A DNA stretch of 41,692 nt. It comes from Gammaproteobacteria bacterium (GTDB lineage Bacteria > Pseudomonadota > Gammaproteobacteria > Pseudomonadales > Azotimanducaceae). Location of the stretch: assembly GCA_020832085.1 (NCBI GenBank), contig JAFIFJ010000057.1, forward strand, positions 1 through 41,692, in the 5' to 3' direction. Positions 15,539 through 24,133 of the stretch are shown here, in pieces. Position numbers and translations under genes: made by a program. Position 1 is the stretch's first letter. The number at the start of each line of letters is the position of its first letter. The notes under the pieces were generated by a model. The model saw only the letters and a program-made list of their open reading frames with translations. It was not told the DNA's origin and searched no databases.

Positions 15539-16513
15539 TCACTCCTCGACGGCCACCTGTTCCGGGGCGCTGCAGCAGGCTGCGACCTGACTGCGCTCGT
15601 ATTCCAGCGCCGGGCCGGCAATGCGGCCGCCGTCTCCCGTTTCCAGCCAGCGCCGGATGCGCCCGGCGTCACCCAAAGGCGTATGGGTGCCGAAGGAGTT
15701 CAGCAGCACCACGGCCACCGGGCGGCTGTCGATCTCCGTGATCATCACCAGACAGCGCCCCGCTGCATTGAGATACCCCGTCTTGCTCAGGCCCACGTCC
15801 CAGCGACCGTTGCGGGTGAGGCGGTTGGTATTGCCGTAAGGCAGGCTGTAGCTTGGGTTGCGGAACTGCACCTGAAAATTCGTCGTCACCGAGTACTCGC
15901 GCAGCAGCGGATATTTCCAGCTCTCAGCCAGCAGGTGGGTGAGATCAGCTGCAGTGGAGGTGTTGTCGCTGGACAGCCCTGTGGTGTCCACGAACCGGGT
16001 CGCGGTCATGCCGAGTTCACGAGCCCGTTCGTTCATGGTCGCGACGAAGGCCGCGTAGCCGTCCGGGTGATGGCGCCCGAGCAGATGCGCCGCCAGATTC
16101 TCCGACGACATCAGCGCGATGCGCAGCAGATCCCGCCGCCGCGCCTCCGAGCCGATGCGCAGCCGCGACCAGGCATTGGCCGGCGCAGCACGATCGCGCT
16201 CGACAATGGGCAACCACTCATCGAGATCTGCAGCGCTCTCCAGAACCACCAGTGCCGTCATCAGCTTGGTGATGGAAGCGATGGGTGCGGCGGTCTCCGC
16301 ATGCTTGGCGTAAAGCGTCTCACCGGTGTCCAGGGCCACGACATGCGCATGCACCGAGGCCAGGGCCAGGGCTGTGGCATCGCGCTGATCGAATCCCGCG
16401 CCCGCGCTGCTGCAGACCATGAGGATGGCCAGCCACCATCCTGCGGACATGACACGGCGCTCGGGAAGGTTACCAATGTTCTGCACGGTGATTCTCGAAT
16501 GGGAGGCACTCAT
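15539..16513 (-). CDS. pbpG: D-alanyl-D-alanine endopeptidase, PbpG/PBP7-like
   Basis: A 324-residue low-molecular-mass penicillin-binding protein. An N-terminal hydrophobic stretch (about 24-40) exports it to the periplasm. All three serine-acyl-enzyme motifs are present: S-I-T-K (Ser 80, Lys 83), S-E-N (137-139) and K-T-G (244-246, in L-S-K-T-G-Y). The order and spacing match PBP7/PbpG, which cuts D-Ala-mDAP crosslinks in peptidoglycan. The ATG at 16513 overlaps the stop of the upstream giant AsmA-like gene as ATGA, so the two are translationally coupled; this fixes the start even though ~20 residues precede the signal segment. The coupling suggests a shared envelope role. Confidence 0.9.
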   Translation of the reverse strand: MSASHSRITVQNIGNLPERRVMSAGWWLAILMVCSSAGAGFDQRDATALALASVHAHVVALDTGETLYAKHAETAAPIASITKLMTALVVLESAADLDEWLPIVERDRAAPANAWSRLRIGSEARRRDLLRIALMSSENLAAHLLGRHHPDGYAAFVATMNERARELGMTATRFVDTTGLSSDNTSTAADLTHLLAESWKYPLLREYSVTTNFQVQFRNPSYSLPYGNTNRLTRNGRWDVGLSKTGYLNAAGRCLVMITEIDSRPVAVVLLNSFGTHTPLGDAGRIRRWLETGDGGRIAGPALEYERSQVAACCSAPEQVAVEE

Positions 16514-19500
16514 TGCTGGGGCGCCTGTTGCTGGGCTTCACGCTGCTGCTGTTCCCGCTGCCGCGCGGCTTCTTCCGCTCGCGCCGCCTGCGCCGCCAGA
16601 CGCTCGGCCCAGGGCAGCGGACTCATGGAGGGCTGCGGTGCACCCGTCAATCCCGGCGTGCCACCTGCGGCAGCCCCGAGTACAGCACCGAACAGGGGAT
16701 TGCTCTGACCCAGGCGCCGGCTGGCCTGCAGCCGAGCGAGTTCCATGCCGATCTGCGAGACATTGATCATGCCCGGACCCGCCGCACCTTGAATGGGGAT
16801 GCGCAGCGCATCGTTCTCGTTGGCGGCGACGCCGAAGACACTGCGCAAGGTCAACGGCATCACGCCCAGCACCAGATCAGCGCGCTGATTGACCAGATCC
16901 ATGCCGCCCCAGGTGGCGAAGTGCATCTGGTCCCCGATCAACAGATCCAGGCGTCGGGAGTAGGCCAGACGCCCCTCGCGCATGGACATCACAGCCGGGG
17001 TGAATTCCACCGGAAAGATGTCGCCCATGGGTCGCAGATTGCCGAAGCGCTGGCCCAGCGCGATCAGCCCCTCCAGCAGCGGACCACTTTCCAGTTCGAT
17101 GCGGCCCAGGGTCAGGCTCAGCTCCGGCACGCTGATCTGGCCCAGGGCACCCTCGCCCGTCGGGATCGATACGCCCTGGGCGGGAATCAGCAGCCGGATG
17201 GGGTCTTCACCGCCGCGCATGGTGTCGAAGATGGGGTGAATGCGGGCCAGCACCTTGCGCCCGAACTCTTCCGTGGGCTGGACCTGTGCGGAGAGCGTCT
17301 CTCTCAAGGTCAAGGTGCCCTTGTTCCAGTGCGCCTTGACGTCTGCCTGGGCATTGCCGCCGCGCAGTTCGAAGTTCAGCGGCCCGGCACCCTCGCGCAA
17401 GGTGGTGTCGATGCGGGCATCGATGGTCCGCCCGAGACTGGCGACCATGAGGCCATCGCTGGCCAGGAAGCGATCCACCACGGCCACCGGCAGCTGCGCA
17501 ATGCGCCCCTGCACGTCCAATGCGAGGCGCTCGGTGGAGAAGGCCCCGTCGCCGTCGAACATCTGTCCCATGCGCAGGTTCAAGTCGATGGCTCCCGGAC
17601 TGGCACCCCGCTCCGCCACCGACCCGGTGAGTTTGGCCACCAGCTGCTGGCCAGCAGACTCCGTACCCACGTTCGCCACCAGGTTCTCCATCAGGTAGCG
17701 CTCGTCAGTCGCCGTGTGGCGAAGCTGGGCCTGGGGAATGGTGATGCGGGCATCCAGATCCGGCAGCCGACCCACACCGGCCTTGCCACGCAGCATCCGC
17801 AGGCGGGTGACCGAGGCATCGATGACCGTATCCGCCGCCACCAGCAGGCGGCCCGGATCCGGTTGCGGCGGCGCCGGCGACAATGCGGCGTGGGCTGCCG
17901 GCGTCAGCGTCAGGCGCAGCTGGGCCGGTCGCTTGAGGCTGATGGCCTCACCGACATCGAGTTCCGCATCCGCCGTCAGATGGCGCGCATTGGCCCGCAG
18001 GGATGCCGAGCCGCGCGGGACTTCGCCCAGTGCAATCTGGCTGGTGACCTTCAGATCCAGCGCTGATCCCAGCACTTCGGGCAGGGCGGGCTGATCGGCG
18101 AAGACCCCGATCAGGGCCGCGGGCAGCTTGGCCAGATCCAGATCCAGCTTGACGTTGCCGGTGCCGTCCGCGCGCAGGCTGTCGATGTCCACCGTCCCTT
18201 TGAGGGTTCCGGGTTCGCTGCCTTCAGCGGAGACCCGGCCGTCGAGACTGACCTTGCCGCGACCTTCCGCGCCCTGGAACTGCAGGTCGGCACTGAGGGC
18301 GTCCACCGCCGCCAGGGGCCGATTACCTGCCAGGAAGCGCATGCGCCCCAGATCCGCCTTGCCATGGGCGCGCACTTTGGTCAGTCCGGGTTCCACCAGG
18401 CCAACTTCCAGCCGATCCAGGGTCACCCGCAACAGCGCCGTATCGGCCAGGCGGATCTCGCTTTCCGATTCTTCGCTGGTCAGCAGCCCGGCCATGAAGG
18501 CGGGGGTCAGCGGCACGCTGAGACTCGCTGGTGCCGACAGCGTCAGGGTTTCCATGCCAGCACTGATCCGGAACGGCAGGCGGGCCTCCAGCGCCCCACC
18601 CACGAGTTCGATACGACCCTCGCTCGCCAGCAGGGTCGCGTCCGGAGCCAGGCCGCCGTCCAGTTCCAGCCGCAGATTCAGCGGCGAGGCGCCGAGGGTC
18701 GCCAGCGGCCCGGGTGCTCCCTGGGTCACGGCCGCCTGTCCACGCACCTTCATGGCCGCCAGCGATGCGCCGTCAATCTCCATCCGCAGATCACCCAGCC
18801 GGGTCCGAACGCCCTCGGCATCTTCGAGTTCGAGTCCGACGCTGCTGAAGCGGGCCTGCAGGCGACTTTGCTCAGGCTGCAGGGCGGCTTCGCCGGGCGC
18901 TGGCCGCGGTGCCTGGAAGGTGGTGACGATCAGTTCCAGATCGGCCGGTGAACGCAGCCGCATCTCCGACTCCGGGGCCAGCTGCGCCAGCACGGCAGGG
19001 GTCAGGCGATAGCGGATGCGAGCCGCATCAGTGAGTGCAATGACATCGTCCACCCGCAGCCGGATGCCCTCGGCCCGCAGATGTTCAGTGGTGACATCAA
19101 GCGCGGCGTCGATGCGATTGTCGTCGCCACTGCTGGCGCGGGCATCGAGATCCAGCCGCGGACCCAGTGCCGCCACCAGCAGCCCGTCGGTGCCGGCAAT
19201 GCGATCCACCAGCGGCGTCGGCAGATCCTTGATGTTGGCACGGGCCTGGAGCTGCAGACGATCGGTCTGCAACTGCCCGGCCCCATCGAACAGGTCCGAA
19301 ACGGAGGCATCGATCTCGAAACGCCCTGTCCGGCCTTCGCTCTGAATACCGAAACCGGCCGTCAGGGTCACCGCTTCGGCCAGCCGGTCGCTCATCACTT
19401 CTGCAGCCAGACCTTCCAGACGCAGGGCTCCGAGCCCACCTCCAGACAGCCGCAGCGCGGCAGAACTGTCGAAGCGCCCCCGCAGCGCCACCCGGCCCGG

Positions 19501-20550
19501 GTCGAAACCGGTCAGGGGGGCTTCGAGTCGCTCCAGAGCCAGCCGCAGATCCACGGCTTCGGCCAGCCGCATCGGGTCTTCACCCTCGCCGCCCAGGCGG
19601 GCCACGAAATCGGGCGTCAGATTCCAGCGCAGGGCCCCGGGGCGGGTCAGAACGAGGCGCTGATCGCGCAGGTCCGCCGCCAGATCCACCATCAGCCGTG
19701 GCGCTTCCACCGTGACATCGAGCTGCCTGTCCGCGCTGCCGAGACGTACTGCCAGCCGGTCACCGAGAGCCGCCACCAGCAGTCCGTCCATGCCGGCGAG
19801 ACCATCCACGAGGCGCAGCGGCAGGTTGTCCAACCTGGCTTCGAGTTCCGGCTCCGCCAAGGCCGGGGTCAATACCCCCTGGGCGTCGAGCCAGTTGCTG
19901 ATCCGGCCATTCACCGAGAGCGACCCGATCATGTCCCCCTGCCGGCTGCGGCCGGAAAACTGGATGTCCAAGTCTCGGTTGTCAGGATCGAGGCGAACGA
20001 CACCCTGCAGGTCTTCGAGCACCACCGGCTCGAGTCCCGGCGCCGACCAGCGCAGCCCGCCCTCCTCGAGGATGATGTGCCCGGTCACCGGAATCACGAT
20101 AGGACCACCGGATTCATCTGCGGCACCGAGTCCCAGGGCCCGACTCAGGTTGTCCTGCCCCGCCTCGTCCACCTCCATGTTCACGTCAAGGCCCCGGATC
20201 CGGGTTTCGCCCAGGCCAAGCCGCCCGCGCAGCGCCGCGAGCAGACTCAGTTCGGTGCTGAAGGATGCGAGGGTGATGACGTCCGCCCCCTCGGGGTCCA
20301 GGACCCGCACCCCTTCCGCCCGCTGGGATCCCAGCCAACTCAGAGACAGCGTCTCCATGGCAATGCTGCCGGGCAGGCGGTCGTTCACCATCCCCAGCAC
20401 GAAACCACGCCCCGGGCCCGTGGACAGAAGCGTCGGCGCCGCCGCCAGCAGCAGCAGCACGACGAGCAGCACAGACAGCAGTATTTTCGGCAGCAGCCGG
20501 GATCCCCGGGCGCTTTCAGGATCGGAATCGGAAGACAGCGGCTTGGCCAT
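16510..20550 (-). CDS. Giant AsmA/TamB/DUF748-like envelope protein with internal repeats
   Basis: A 1346-residue protein with one N-terminal transmembrane helix (about 22-45; L-L-V-V-L-L-L-L-A-A-A) and a long periplasmic part rich in alternating hydrophobic strands, the pattern of AsmA-like beta-groove lipid-transfer proteins. A motif D-G-L-L-V-A-A-L-G (or D-G-L-M-V-A-S-L-G) preceded by V-D-x-(L/I/F) recurs at least three times (about residues 250, 460 and 1050), with a degenerate fourth copy (A-L-P-E-V-L-G) near 840, so the protein is built from large repeated modules. The C-terminal ~200 residues hold the AsmA-like end (R-I-E-L-E-S-G-P-L-L-E-G; G-G-M-D-L-V-N-Q-R-A-D-L-V-L), then a Gln-rich tail. 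The stop overlaps the pbpG start. Likely function: lipid transport or outer-membrane maintenance; this is inferred from architecture only. Confidence 0.75.
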   Translation of the reverse strand: MAKPLSSDSDPESARGSRLLPKILLSVLLVVLLLLAAAPTLLSTGPGRGFVLGMVNDRLPGSIAMETLSLSWLGSQRAEGVRVLDPEGADVITLASFSTELSLLAALRGRLGLGETRIRGLDVNMEVDEAGQDNLSRALGLGAADESGGPIVIPVTGHIILEEGGLRWSAPGLEPVVLEDLQGVVRLDPDNRDLDIQFSGRSRQGDMIGSLSVNGRISNWLDAQGVLTPALAEPELEARLDNLPLRLVDGLAGMDGLLVAALGDRLAVRLGSADRQLDVTVEAPRLMVDLAADLRDQRLVLTRPGALRWNLTPDFVARLGGEGEDPMRLAEAVDLRLALERLEAPLTGFDPGRVALRGRFDSSAALRLSGGGLGALRLEGLAAEVMSDRLAEAVTLTAGFGIQSEGRTGRFEIDASVSDLFDGAGQLQTDRLQLQARANIKDLPTPLVDRIAGTDGLLVAALGPRLDLDARASSGDDNRIDAALDVTTEHLRAEGIRLRVDDVIALTDAARIRYRLTPAVLAQLAPESEMRLRSPADLELIVTTFQAPRPAPGEAALQPEQSRLQARFSSVGLELEDAEGVRTRLGDLRMEIDGASLAAMKVRGQAAVTQGAPGPLATLGASPLNLRLELDGGLAPDATLLASEGRIELVGGALEARLPFRISAGMETLTLSAPASLSVPLTPAFMAGLLTSEESESEIRLADTALLRVTLDRLEVGLVEPGLTKVRAHGKADLGRMRFLAGNRPLAAVDALSADLQFQGAEGRGKVSLDGRVSAEGSEPGTLKGTVDIDSLRADGTGNVKLDLDLAKLPAALIGVFADQPALPEVLGSALDLKVTSQIALGEVPRGSASLRANARHLTADAELDVGEAISLKRPAQLRLTLTPAAHAALSPAPPQPDPGRLLVAADTVIDASVTRLRMLRGKAGVGRLPDLDARITIPQAQLRHTATDERYLMENLVANVGTESAGQQLVAKLTGSVAERGASPGAIDLNLRMGQMFDGDGAFSTERLALDVQGRIAQLPVAVVDRFLASDGLMVASLGRTIDARIDTTLREGAGPLNFELRGGNAQADVKAHWNKGTLTLRETLSAQVQPTEEFGRKVLARIHPIFDTMRGGEDPIRLLIPAQGVSIPTGEGALGQISVPELSLTLGRIELESGPLLEGLIALGQRFGNLRPMGDIFPVEFTPAVMSMREGRLAYSRRLDLLIGDQMHFATWGGMDLVNQRADLVLGVMPLTLRSVFGVAANENDALRIPIQGAAGPGMINVSQIGMELARLQASRRLGQSNPLFGAVLGAAAGGTPGLTGAPQPSMSPLPWAERLAAQAARAEEAARQREQQQREAQQQAPQQ

Positions 20551-20715
20551 GGAGTACCCGCAGCAATGACAGCGTGAGGAAGACAGAGACTTGGACCGAT
20601 GCCGAGGAGAATCGATCCCTTGGCATCAGCGTCGCAGAACCCAACCACGCCCGCCACCCCCGCCTTGTGTTGCCGACTTGTGTTCCAACGGCGGCAGGGG
20701 TAGAAAGCGCCGGCC

Positions 20716-22137
20716 ATGACGACGCCTATCCCTGATCACCTCGCCCGCTACGCGGCAGCCCTCGATGACTTCGATGCCTTCGCCGCATCCCTGTCACGTC
20801 CGCTGCCGCAGACCGTCATGGCCAACCCCCTGAGGATTGCCCCCGAGCGGCTCCCGGAGCTGTTCGGTGGTGAACTGAGCCTGTCGCCCGTGGACTGGTG
20901 CCCCGGCGCCTTCCGGCTCTCGGCCGACGACCGACCCGGGCGCTTGTGGGGTTTCACCGCCGGGCTCTACATCGTCCAGGAAGAGGCCTCCCTGCTGCCG
21001 GCGCGGATGCTCGATGCGCGGCCGGGCCACCGCGTCCTCGACCTCTGCGCGGCCCCCGGCAACAAGACCGCTCACCTGGCCCTGGCCCTGGGCAACCGCG
21101 GCACCGTCATGGCCAACGATCTCAAGGTGGCGCGGCTGCAAGCACTGTATGACCTCTGCCGCAGGCTCGGGCTCTGCAACATCTCCGTCAGCGGCCACGA
21201 TGGCGCGGTCTACCCGGTGGCCGATGCCCAGTTCGATCGCATTCTGGTGGATGCGCCCTGCACCAGCGAGGGCAAGGCCCAGCGCGGCTATCTGCGCGCT
21301 TCCAGCGACCGCTTCAGGACCTTCGTCTGCGGCCAGCAGCGCGCCCTGCTGCGCCGGGCCTTCGAGTTGTGCCGGCCCGGTGGCCGCATCGTCTACTCCA
21401 CCTGTACCTTCGCGCCGGAGGAGAACGAAGCCAGCGTCACGGCTGTGATCGAGGAACTCGGTGGTCGCCTGCGCGCCCTGCCTGCTGCCGTCGACGTTCC
21501 CGGAGCCACGCCCGGGCTGCCCGGTTTCAATGGCCGGACCTATCACCCGGATCTCGGTCACGCCATCAGACTGTGGCCTCATCGGACCGGAACGGGAGGC
21601 TTCTTCGCCATTCTGCTCGAACGCGTCGCTGATGATGATGCGGGCGCGCCAGCCCCGCCGCCGATCCAGCCCCTGCATGAAGCGGCAGACGAGGACTTGC
21701 TCAGCCCGGGCCTGGCCCGCTTCGGCATCCCCCCCAACGCCCTCGATGGGCTGCATCTGTTCCCGCTCGGCAACAGTCTGCGTTGCATAGCGGTGGACCA
21801 TGCCCCGCCCGCCGGGGTGGCGCTGGAAACCAGCGGCCTGGAAATCGCCCAGCTGTCCAGAGGCCGTGCCCGTCTCGCCACCGGTGGCCTGCTGGCCTTG
21901 GGCAGCCAGGCCAAGCGCAACGTCATCGACCTCGATTGCCGGCAGCTCGACATCTGGCGGCAGCGCAAGACTCAGGCGCTGTCAGCGGCGAACGTCGGCA
22001 GCGCCGAGCCTGGAACGGTCATCCTGCGCCATGCCGGCCTCGTTCAGGGCGGCGGCCTGCTGCGACAGCAGGAGGATGGCCTCTGGAGTCTGGAAAGCCA
22101 CTTCCCAAAGGCCTGGGTCACCGAGCCTCGAACCTGA
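20716..22137 (+). CDS. RsmB/NOP family rRNA (cytosine-C5) methyltransferase, RsmF-like
   Basis: A 473-residue SAM-dependent methyltransferase of the RsmB/RsmF/NOP2 family. The SAM site is L-D-L-C-A-A-P-G-N-K-T near 108-118. The two catalytic Cys are seen in V-D-A-P-C-T-S-E-G (Cys 182) and V-Y-S-T-C-T-F-A-P-E-E-N-E (Cys 230); in this family the T-C motif Cys attacks C6 of cytosine and the P-C motif Cys releases the product. The core is followed by a ~170-residue C-terminal RNA-binding extension, as in RsmF (YebU), which methylates 16S rRNA C1407. Which rRNA site is modified here is inference. It is divergent from the AsmA-like gene; the 165-bp spacer holds a direct repeat of CTTGTGTT (20664 and 20677). 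Confidence 0.85.
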   Translation: MTTPIPDHLARYAAALDDFDAFAASLSRPLPQTVMANPLRIAPERLPELFGGELSLSPVDWCPGAFRLSADDRPGRLWGFTAGLYIVQEEASLLPARMLDARPGHRVLDLCAAPGNKTAHLALALGNRGTVMANDLKVARLQALYDLCRRLGLCNISVSGHDGAVYPVADAQFDRILVDAPCTSEGKAQRGYLRASSDRFRTFVCGQQRALLRRAFELCRPGGRIVYSTCTFAPEENEASVTAVIEELGGRLRALPAAVDVPGATPGLPGFNGRTYHPDLGHAIRLWPHRTGTGGFFAILLERVADDDAGAPAPPPIQPLHEAADEDLLSPGLARFGIPPNALDGLHLFPLGNSLRCIAVDHAPPAGVALETSGLEIAQLSRGRARLATGGLLALGSQAKRNVIDLDCRQLDIWRQRKTQALSAANVGSAEPGTVILRHAGLVQGGGLLRQQEDGLWSLESHFPKAWVTEPRT

Positions 22138-22271
22138 CCCCGGCTGCTCCAACCCGAACCAGGGTCTGGACACACCTTCCACGACCGCCACCACACCCTG
22201 GACAAGCTCCTGACAGACAGCGCCTATCAACTCGATTCAGAAAAACAATCAACTTTTATCTAGACAAAAGA

Positions 22272-22300
22272 TTGACACAAGGTCTCTGGAAGCGTTCAAT
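22272..22300 (+). promoter_or_regulatory. Sigma70-type promoter upstream of the hairpin-unit array
   Basis: TTGACA (22272-22277), exactly 17 bp, then TTCAAT (22295-22300). It lies in an AT-rich patch (22230-22280) that stands out from the GC-rich surroundings. The predicted start near 22307 is ~50 bp before the first unit. The -35 is perfect and the -10 is 4/6. Confidence 0.55.
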
Positions 22301-22356
22301 GCCCTCCACGCAGTCGACACAGGGTGAACAAACGACAGACAGGCAGGACAACACAA

Positions 22357-22494
22357 GGTCAATGCGCGGGGGTTGCTGCTCTCCCCCTCCCCCTCCCCGG
22401 TGACTCCCGCGCCCCCTTGTCGCTCCCGCCCCCGGAAAAGGTTATCGCCCGTGGCCTCCGAAGGGGGTGGGGGGCGGCTTCAAGCCAAGCCGCC
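22357..22494 (+). ncRNA. Hairpin unit 0 of a three-unit array (candidate sRNA)
   Basis: GGTC-AATGC leads into a stem GCGCGGG/CCCGCGC (22364-22370 with 22406-22412) around a C/U-rich loop (CTCCCCCTCCCCCTCCCC). Then come CCCCTTGTCG and a GC-rich second stem, CCGCCCCC pairing with GGGGGCGG. It ends in a perfect 8-bp hairpin GGCGGCTT/AAGCCGCC (22473-22494). It is the most diverged unit but aligns along its length with units 1 and 2. Confidence 0.5.
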
Positions 22495-22554
22495 CACACC
22501 GACAGAACGCAAGACGACCGGGCCGTAGCCACGACAACGCTACGACGACGATGA

Positions 22555-22689
22555 GGTTACATGCACGAGTGCGGGAACCCTCTCCTCCCGTCTCCCTCAT
22601 ACCGCACTCGTGCATCCCCATGTCGTTCCACCATCCGCCGCGGCTTTCCGCCCGTGGGCCAAAGCGGGTGGCGGGACGGCTCTAAAGGC
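22555..22689 (+). ncRNA. Hairpin unit 1 of a three-unit array (candidate sRNA)
   Basis: GGTTAC is followed by a perfect 14-bp stem, ATGCACGAGTGCGG (22561-22574) with CCGCACTCGTGCAT (22602-22615), and a 27-nt loop holding CTCCTCCC, which is complementary to a Shine-Dalgarno. Then come CCCCATGTCGTTCCACCATC and a second hairpin with CCACC/GGTGG outer and GCTTT/AAAGC inner pairs. Compared with unit 2, three base pairs of the first stem differ in both arms so that pairing is kept. Confidence 0.6.
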
Positions 22690-22725
22690 AGACGCAGGAC
22701 CGAACACTGAAGGCCGATCACTGAA

Positions 22726-22854
22726 GGTTACATGCGTGGGTGCGGTGATCTCCCCCTCCCTCCCTGCACCCACGCATCCCCTTGTCGTTCCACCATCCGC
22801 GGCGGCTTTCCGCCCGTGAGCCAAGGCGGGTGGCGGAGCGACAACTTTCAAGCC
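22726..22854 (+). ncRNA. Hairpin unit 2 of a three-unit array (candidate sRNA)
   Basis: GGTTAC is followed by a perfect 12-bp stem, ATGCGTGGGTGC (22732-22743) with GCACCCACGCAT (22766-22777), and a loop with CTCCCCCTCCCTCCC. Then come CCCCTTGTCGTTCCACCATC and the second hairpin; its inner stem GCTTT/AAGGC needs a G-U pair that is possible only in plus-strand RNA. No T run follows any unit. The remaining DNA to 23053 shows nothing else recognisable. Confidence 0.6.
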
Positions 22855-23053
22855 AGTCAGCGCAATTGCGCACTCCGGCAGAACAAGACCCAGCCCAGAA
22901 ACTCACAGCGCACAACGAATTCGTCAGCCCCCGCTGGTGAGAACCTGCAGCGCGGGCGATCGACAACCCGCCTCATTCCAAACATTCACTGCTGCTGGCC
23001 TCCGACGACCCCGTCTTGCACACTCACCGTCTCCCATACAGACGAGAGCAGTC

Positions 23054-23866
23054 ATGGCAGCGCGCATCCTCTCTCTTGCCGCCGGCAGCCTGCCGGAAGC
23101 CGATCCCCTGACCATGATCGAAGCTTCCGCAGCCGGCGGCTGGCAACACACCGGACTGTGGGTCGAGCCCGACAAGAACTGGCACGCGGACACTGCCGGC
23201 AAGGTCCGCGCGGCGCTGGAACGCCACGGCATGACCGCCGTGGACGTGGAGGTGATCTGGATTCATCCCGGCGAGCACGACCCCGACCACGATCGGGTGA
23301 TCGCCTGGGGCGCGGAGGTAGGCGCCCGGGCGGCGCTGATCGTGAGCTCCGAGCCCGACCCGGATCAGACCCGCAAGCGCTACGAACGACTCTGCCAGCG
23401 GGCAGAAAAAGAGGGGATCCGGGCCGTGCTGGAGTTCCTGCCCATCACCGAAGTGAAAACCCTGGCCGACGCCCGCGCCATCGTCGAGACGGTCAATCAT
23501 CCCGCCGGCGGGCTGCTCATCGACCCGATCCACCTCGCGCGCAGCGGTGGCAGCCCTGCCGACCTGGCCGCCGTCGACCCCAAGTGGTTCCCCTACGCCC
23601 AGTTCTGCGATGGCCGCAGCGAACTGCCGGAGATGACCTTCGAGCGCATTCTCGAAGATGCCGTCGACGGTCGCGACGTGGCCGGCAAGGGAGACCTGCC
23701 CCTGCTCGAAATCCTCGCCCAGCTTCCCGCCGGCATTCCGCTGAGCATGGAGATCCGCTCCAAGGCCTGGCGCGACCGCTATCCCGACGTCTTTGAACGC
23801 GCCGCAGGCATGTACACCGAAACCATGAAGTGGTTCGAGGCGAACGATGCGGCCACGGCGAAGTAG
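23054..23866 (+). CDS. Sugar phosphate isomerase/epimerase-like TIM-barrel protein
   Basis: A 270-residue protein with the xylose-isomerase-like (AP endonuclease 2) TIM-barrel pattern. ATG 23054 begins M-A-A-R-I-L-S-L-A-A-G-S-L; the longer open frame from 22937 adds 39 residues of low-complexity translation and is rejected. Metal-site-type residues sit where expected: E-V-I-W-I-H-P-G-E-H (first metal His/Glu region), A-V-L-E-F-L-P (Glu on strand 5), L-L-I-D-P-I-H-L (Asp/His on strand 6), Y-A-Q-F-C-D-G (strand 7) and S-M-E-I-R-S (Glu on strand 8). Relatives isomerise or epimerise sugars or inositols, and many are uncharacterised. It lies after the hairpin-unit array, which could be its long leader, and before repeat locus R3. 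Confidence 0.82.
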   Translation: MAARILSLAAGSLPEADPLTMIEASAAGGWQHTGLWVEPDKNWHADTAGKVRAALERHGMTAVDVEVIWIHPGEHDPDHDRVIAWGAEVGARAALIVSSEPDPDQTRKRYERLCQRAEKEGIRAVLEFLPITEVKTLADARAIVETVNHPAGGLLIDPIHLARSGGSPADLAAVDPKWFPYAQFCDGRSELPEMTFERILEDAVDGRDVAGKGDLPLLEILAQLPAGIPLSMEIRSKAWRDRYPDVFERAAGMYTETMKWFEANDAATAK

Positions 23867-23883
23867 CTCAGCGACCATTCCAT

Positions 23884-24133
23884 GAGAGTTCGCCAAGAAC
23901 GTTCGTTCGCACTGTCGCGCAAGGAACATGCGATGCGCTGACTGTGGGAGAGCGCTAGCGCCCGCAGGGCGATGCGCCGATTGGCATGACGTTCAGCGAA
24001 GCCGGTGCCTTCAGCTTCGGCTCAACGCTTCGCAATCGGCCCATTCGCTGCGCGAATAGGGCTCTCCCACAGGGCGTGTCCCAATCTGAAAAGTTAACTC
24101 AAAATCAACTGGTTGTCCTATGTTTCATAAGAG
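23884..24133 (+). repeat. Composite palindromic repeat, locus R3 (modules B-A-C, near full length)
   Basis: This fills most of the 313-bp gap. Module B (23884-23942) contains the palindrome GAACGTTC. Module A (23943-24071) is 129 bp with the perfect ends TGTGGGAGAGC / GCTCTCCCACA. Module C (24072-24133) is AT-rich. The whole matches the reverse complement of locus R1 over ~250 bp. Module C ends only 46 bp before the next gene's ATG, so it forms that gene's upstream region. Confidence 0.85.

Noticed and set aside
22597..22851. A minus-strand frame with a repeated P-P-A-L-A-H-G-R-K-A-A-A-D-G-G peptide
   Set aside because: The peptide repeat is just the translation of the duplicated hairpin units; conservation follows base pairing, not codons, and no start signal is present.
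22357..22854. Rho-independent terminators at the end of each hairpin unit
   Set aside because: The second hairpins are GC-rich but none is followed by a T run on either strand, so I do not call terminators there.
22357..22854. Minus-strand reading: GGA-rich loops as a CsrA/RsmA sponge, or G-quadruplexes
   Set aside because: The loops do read GGGAGGGAGGGGG-like on the minus strand, but the G-U pair and the promoter both favour the plus strand. Kept only as an alternative.
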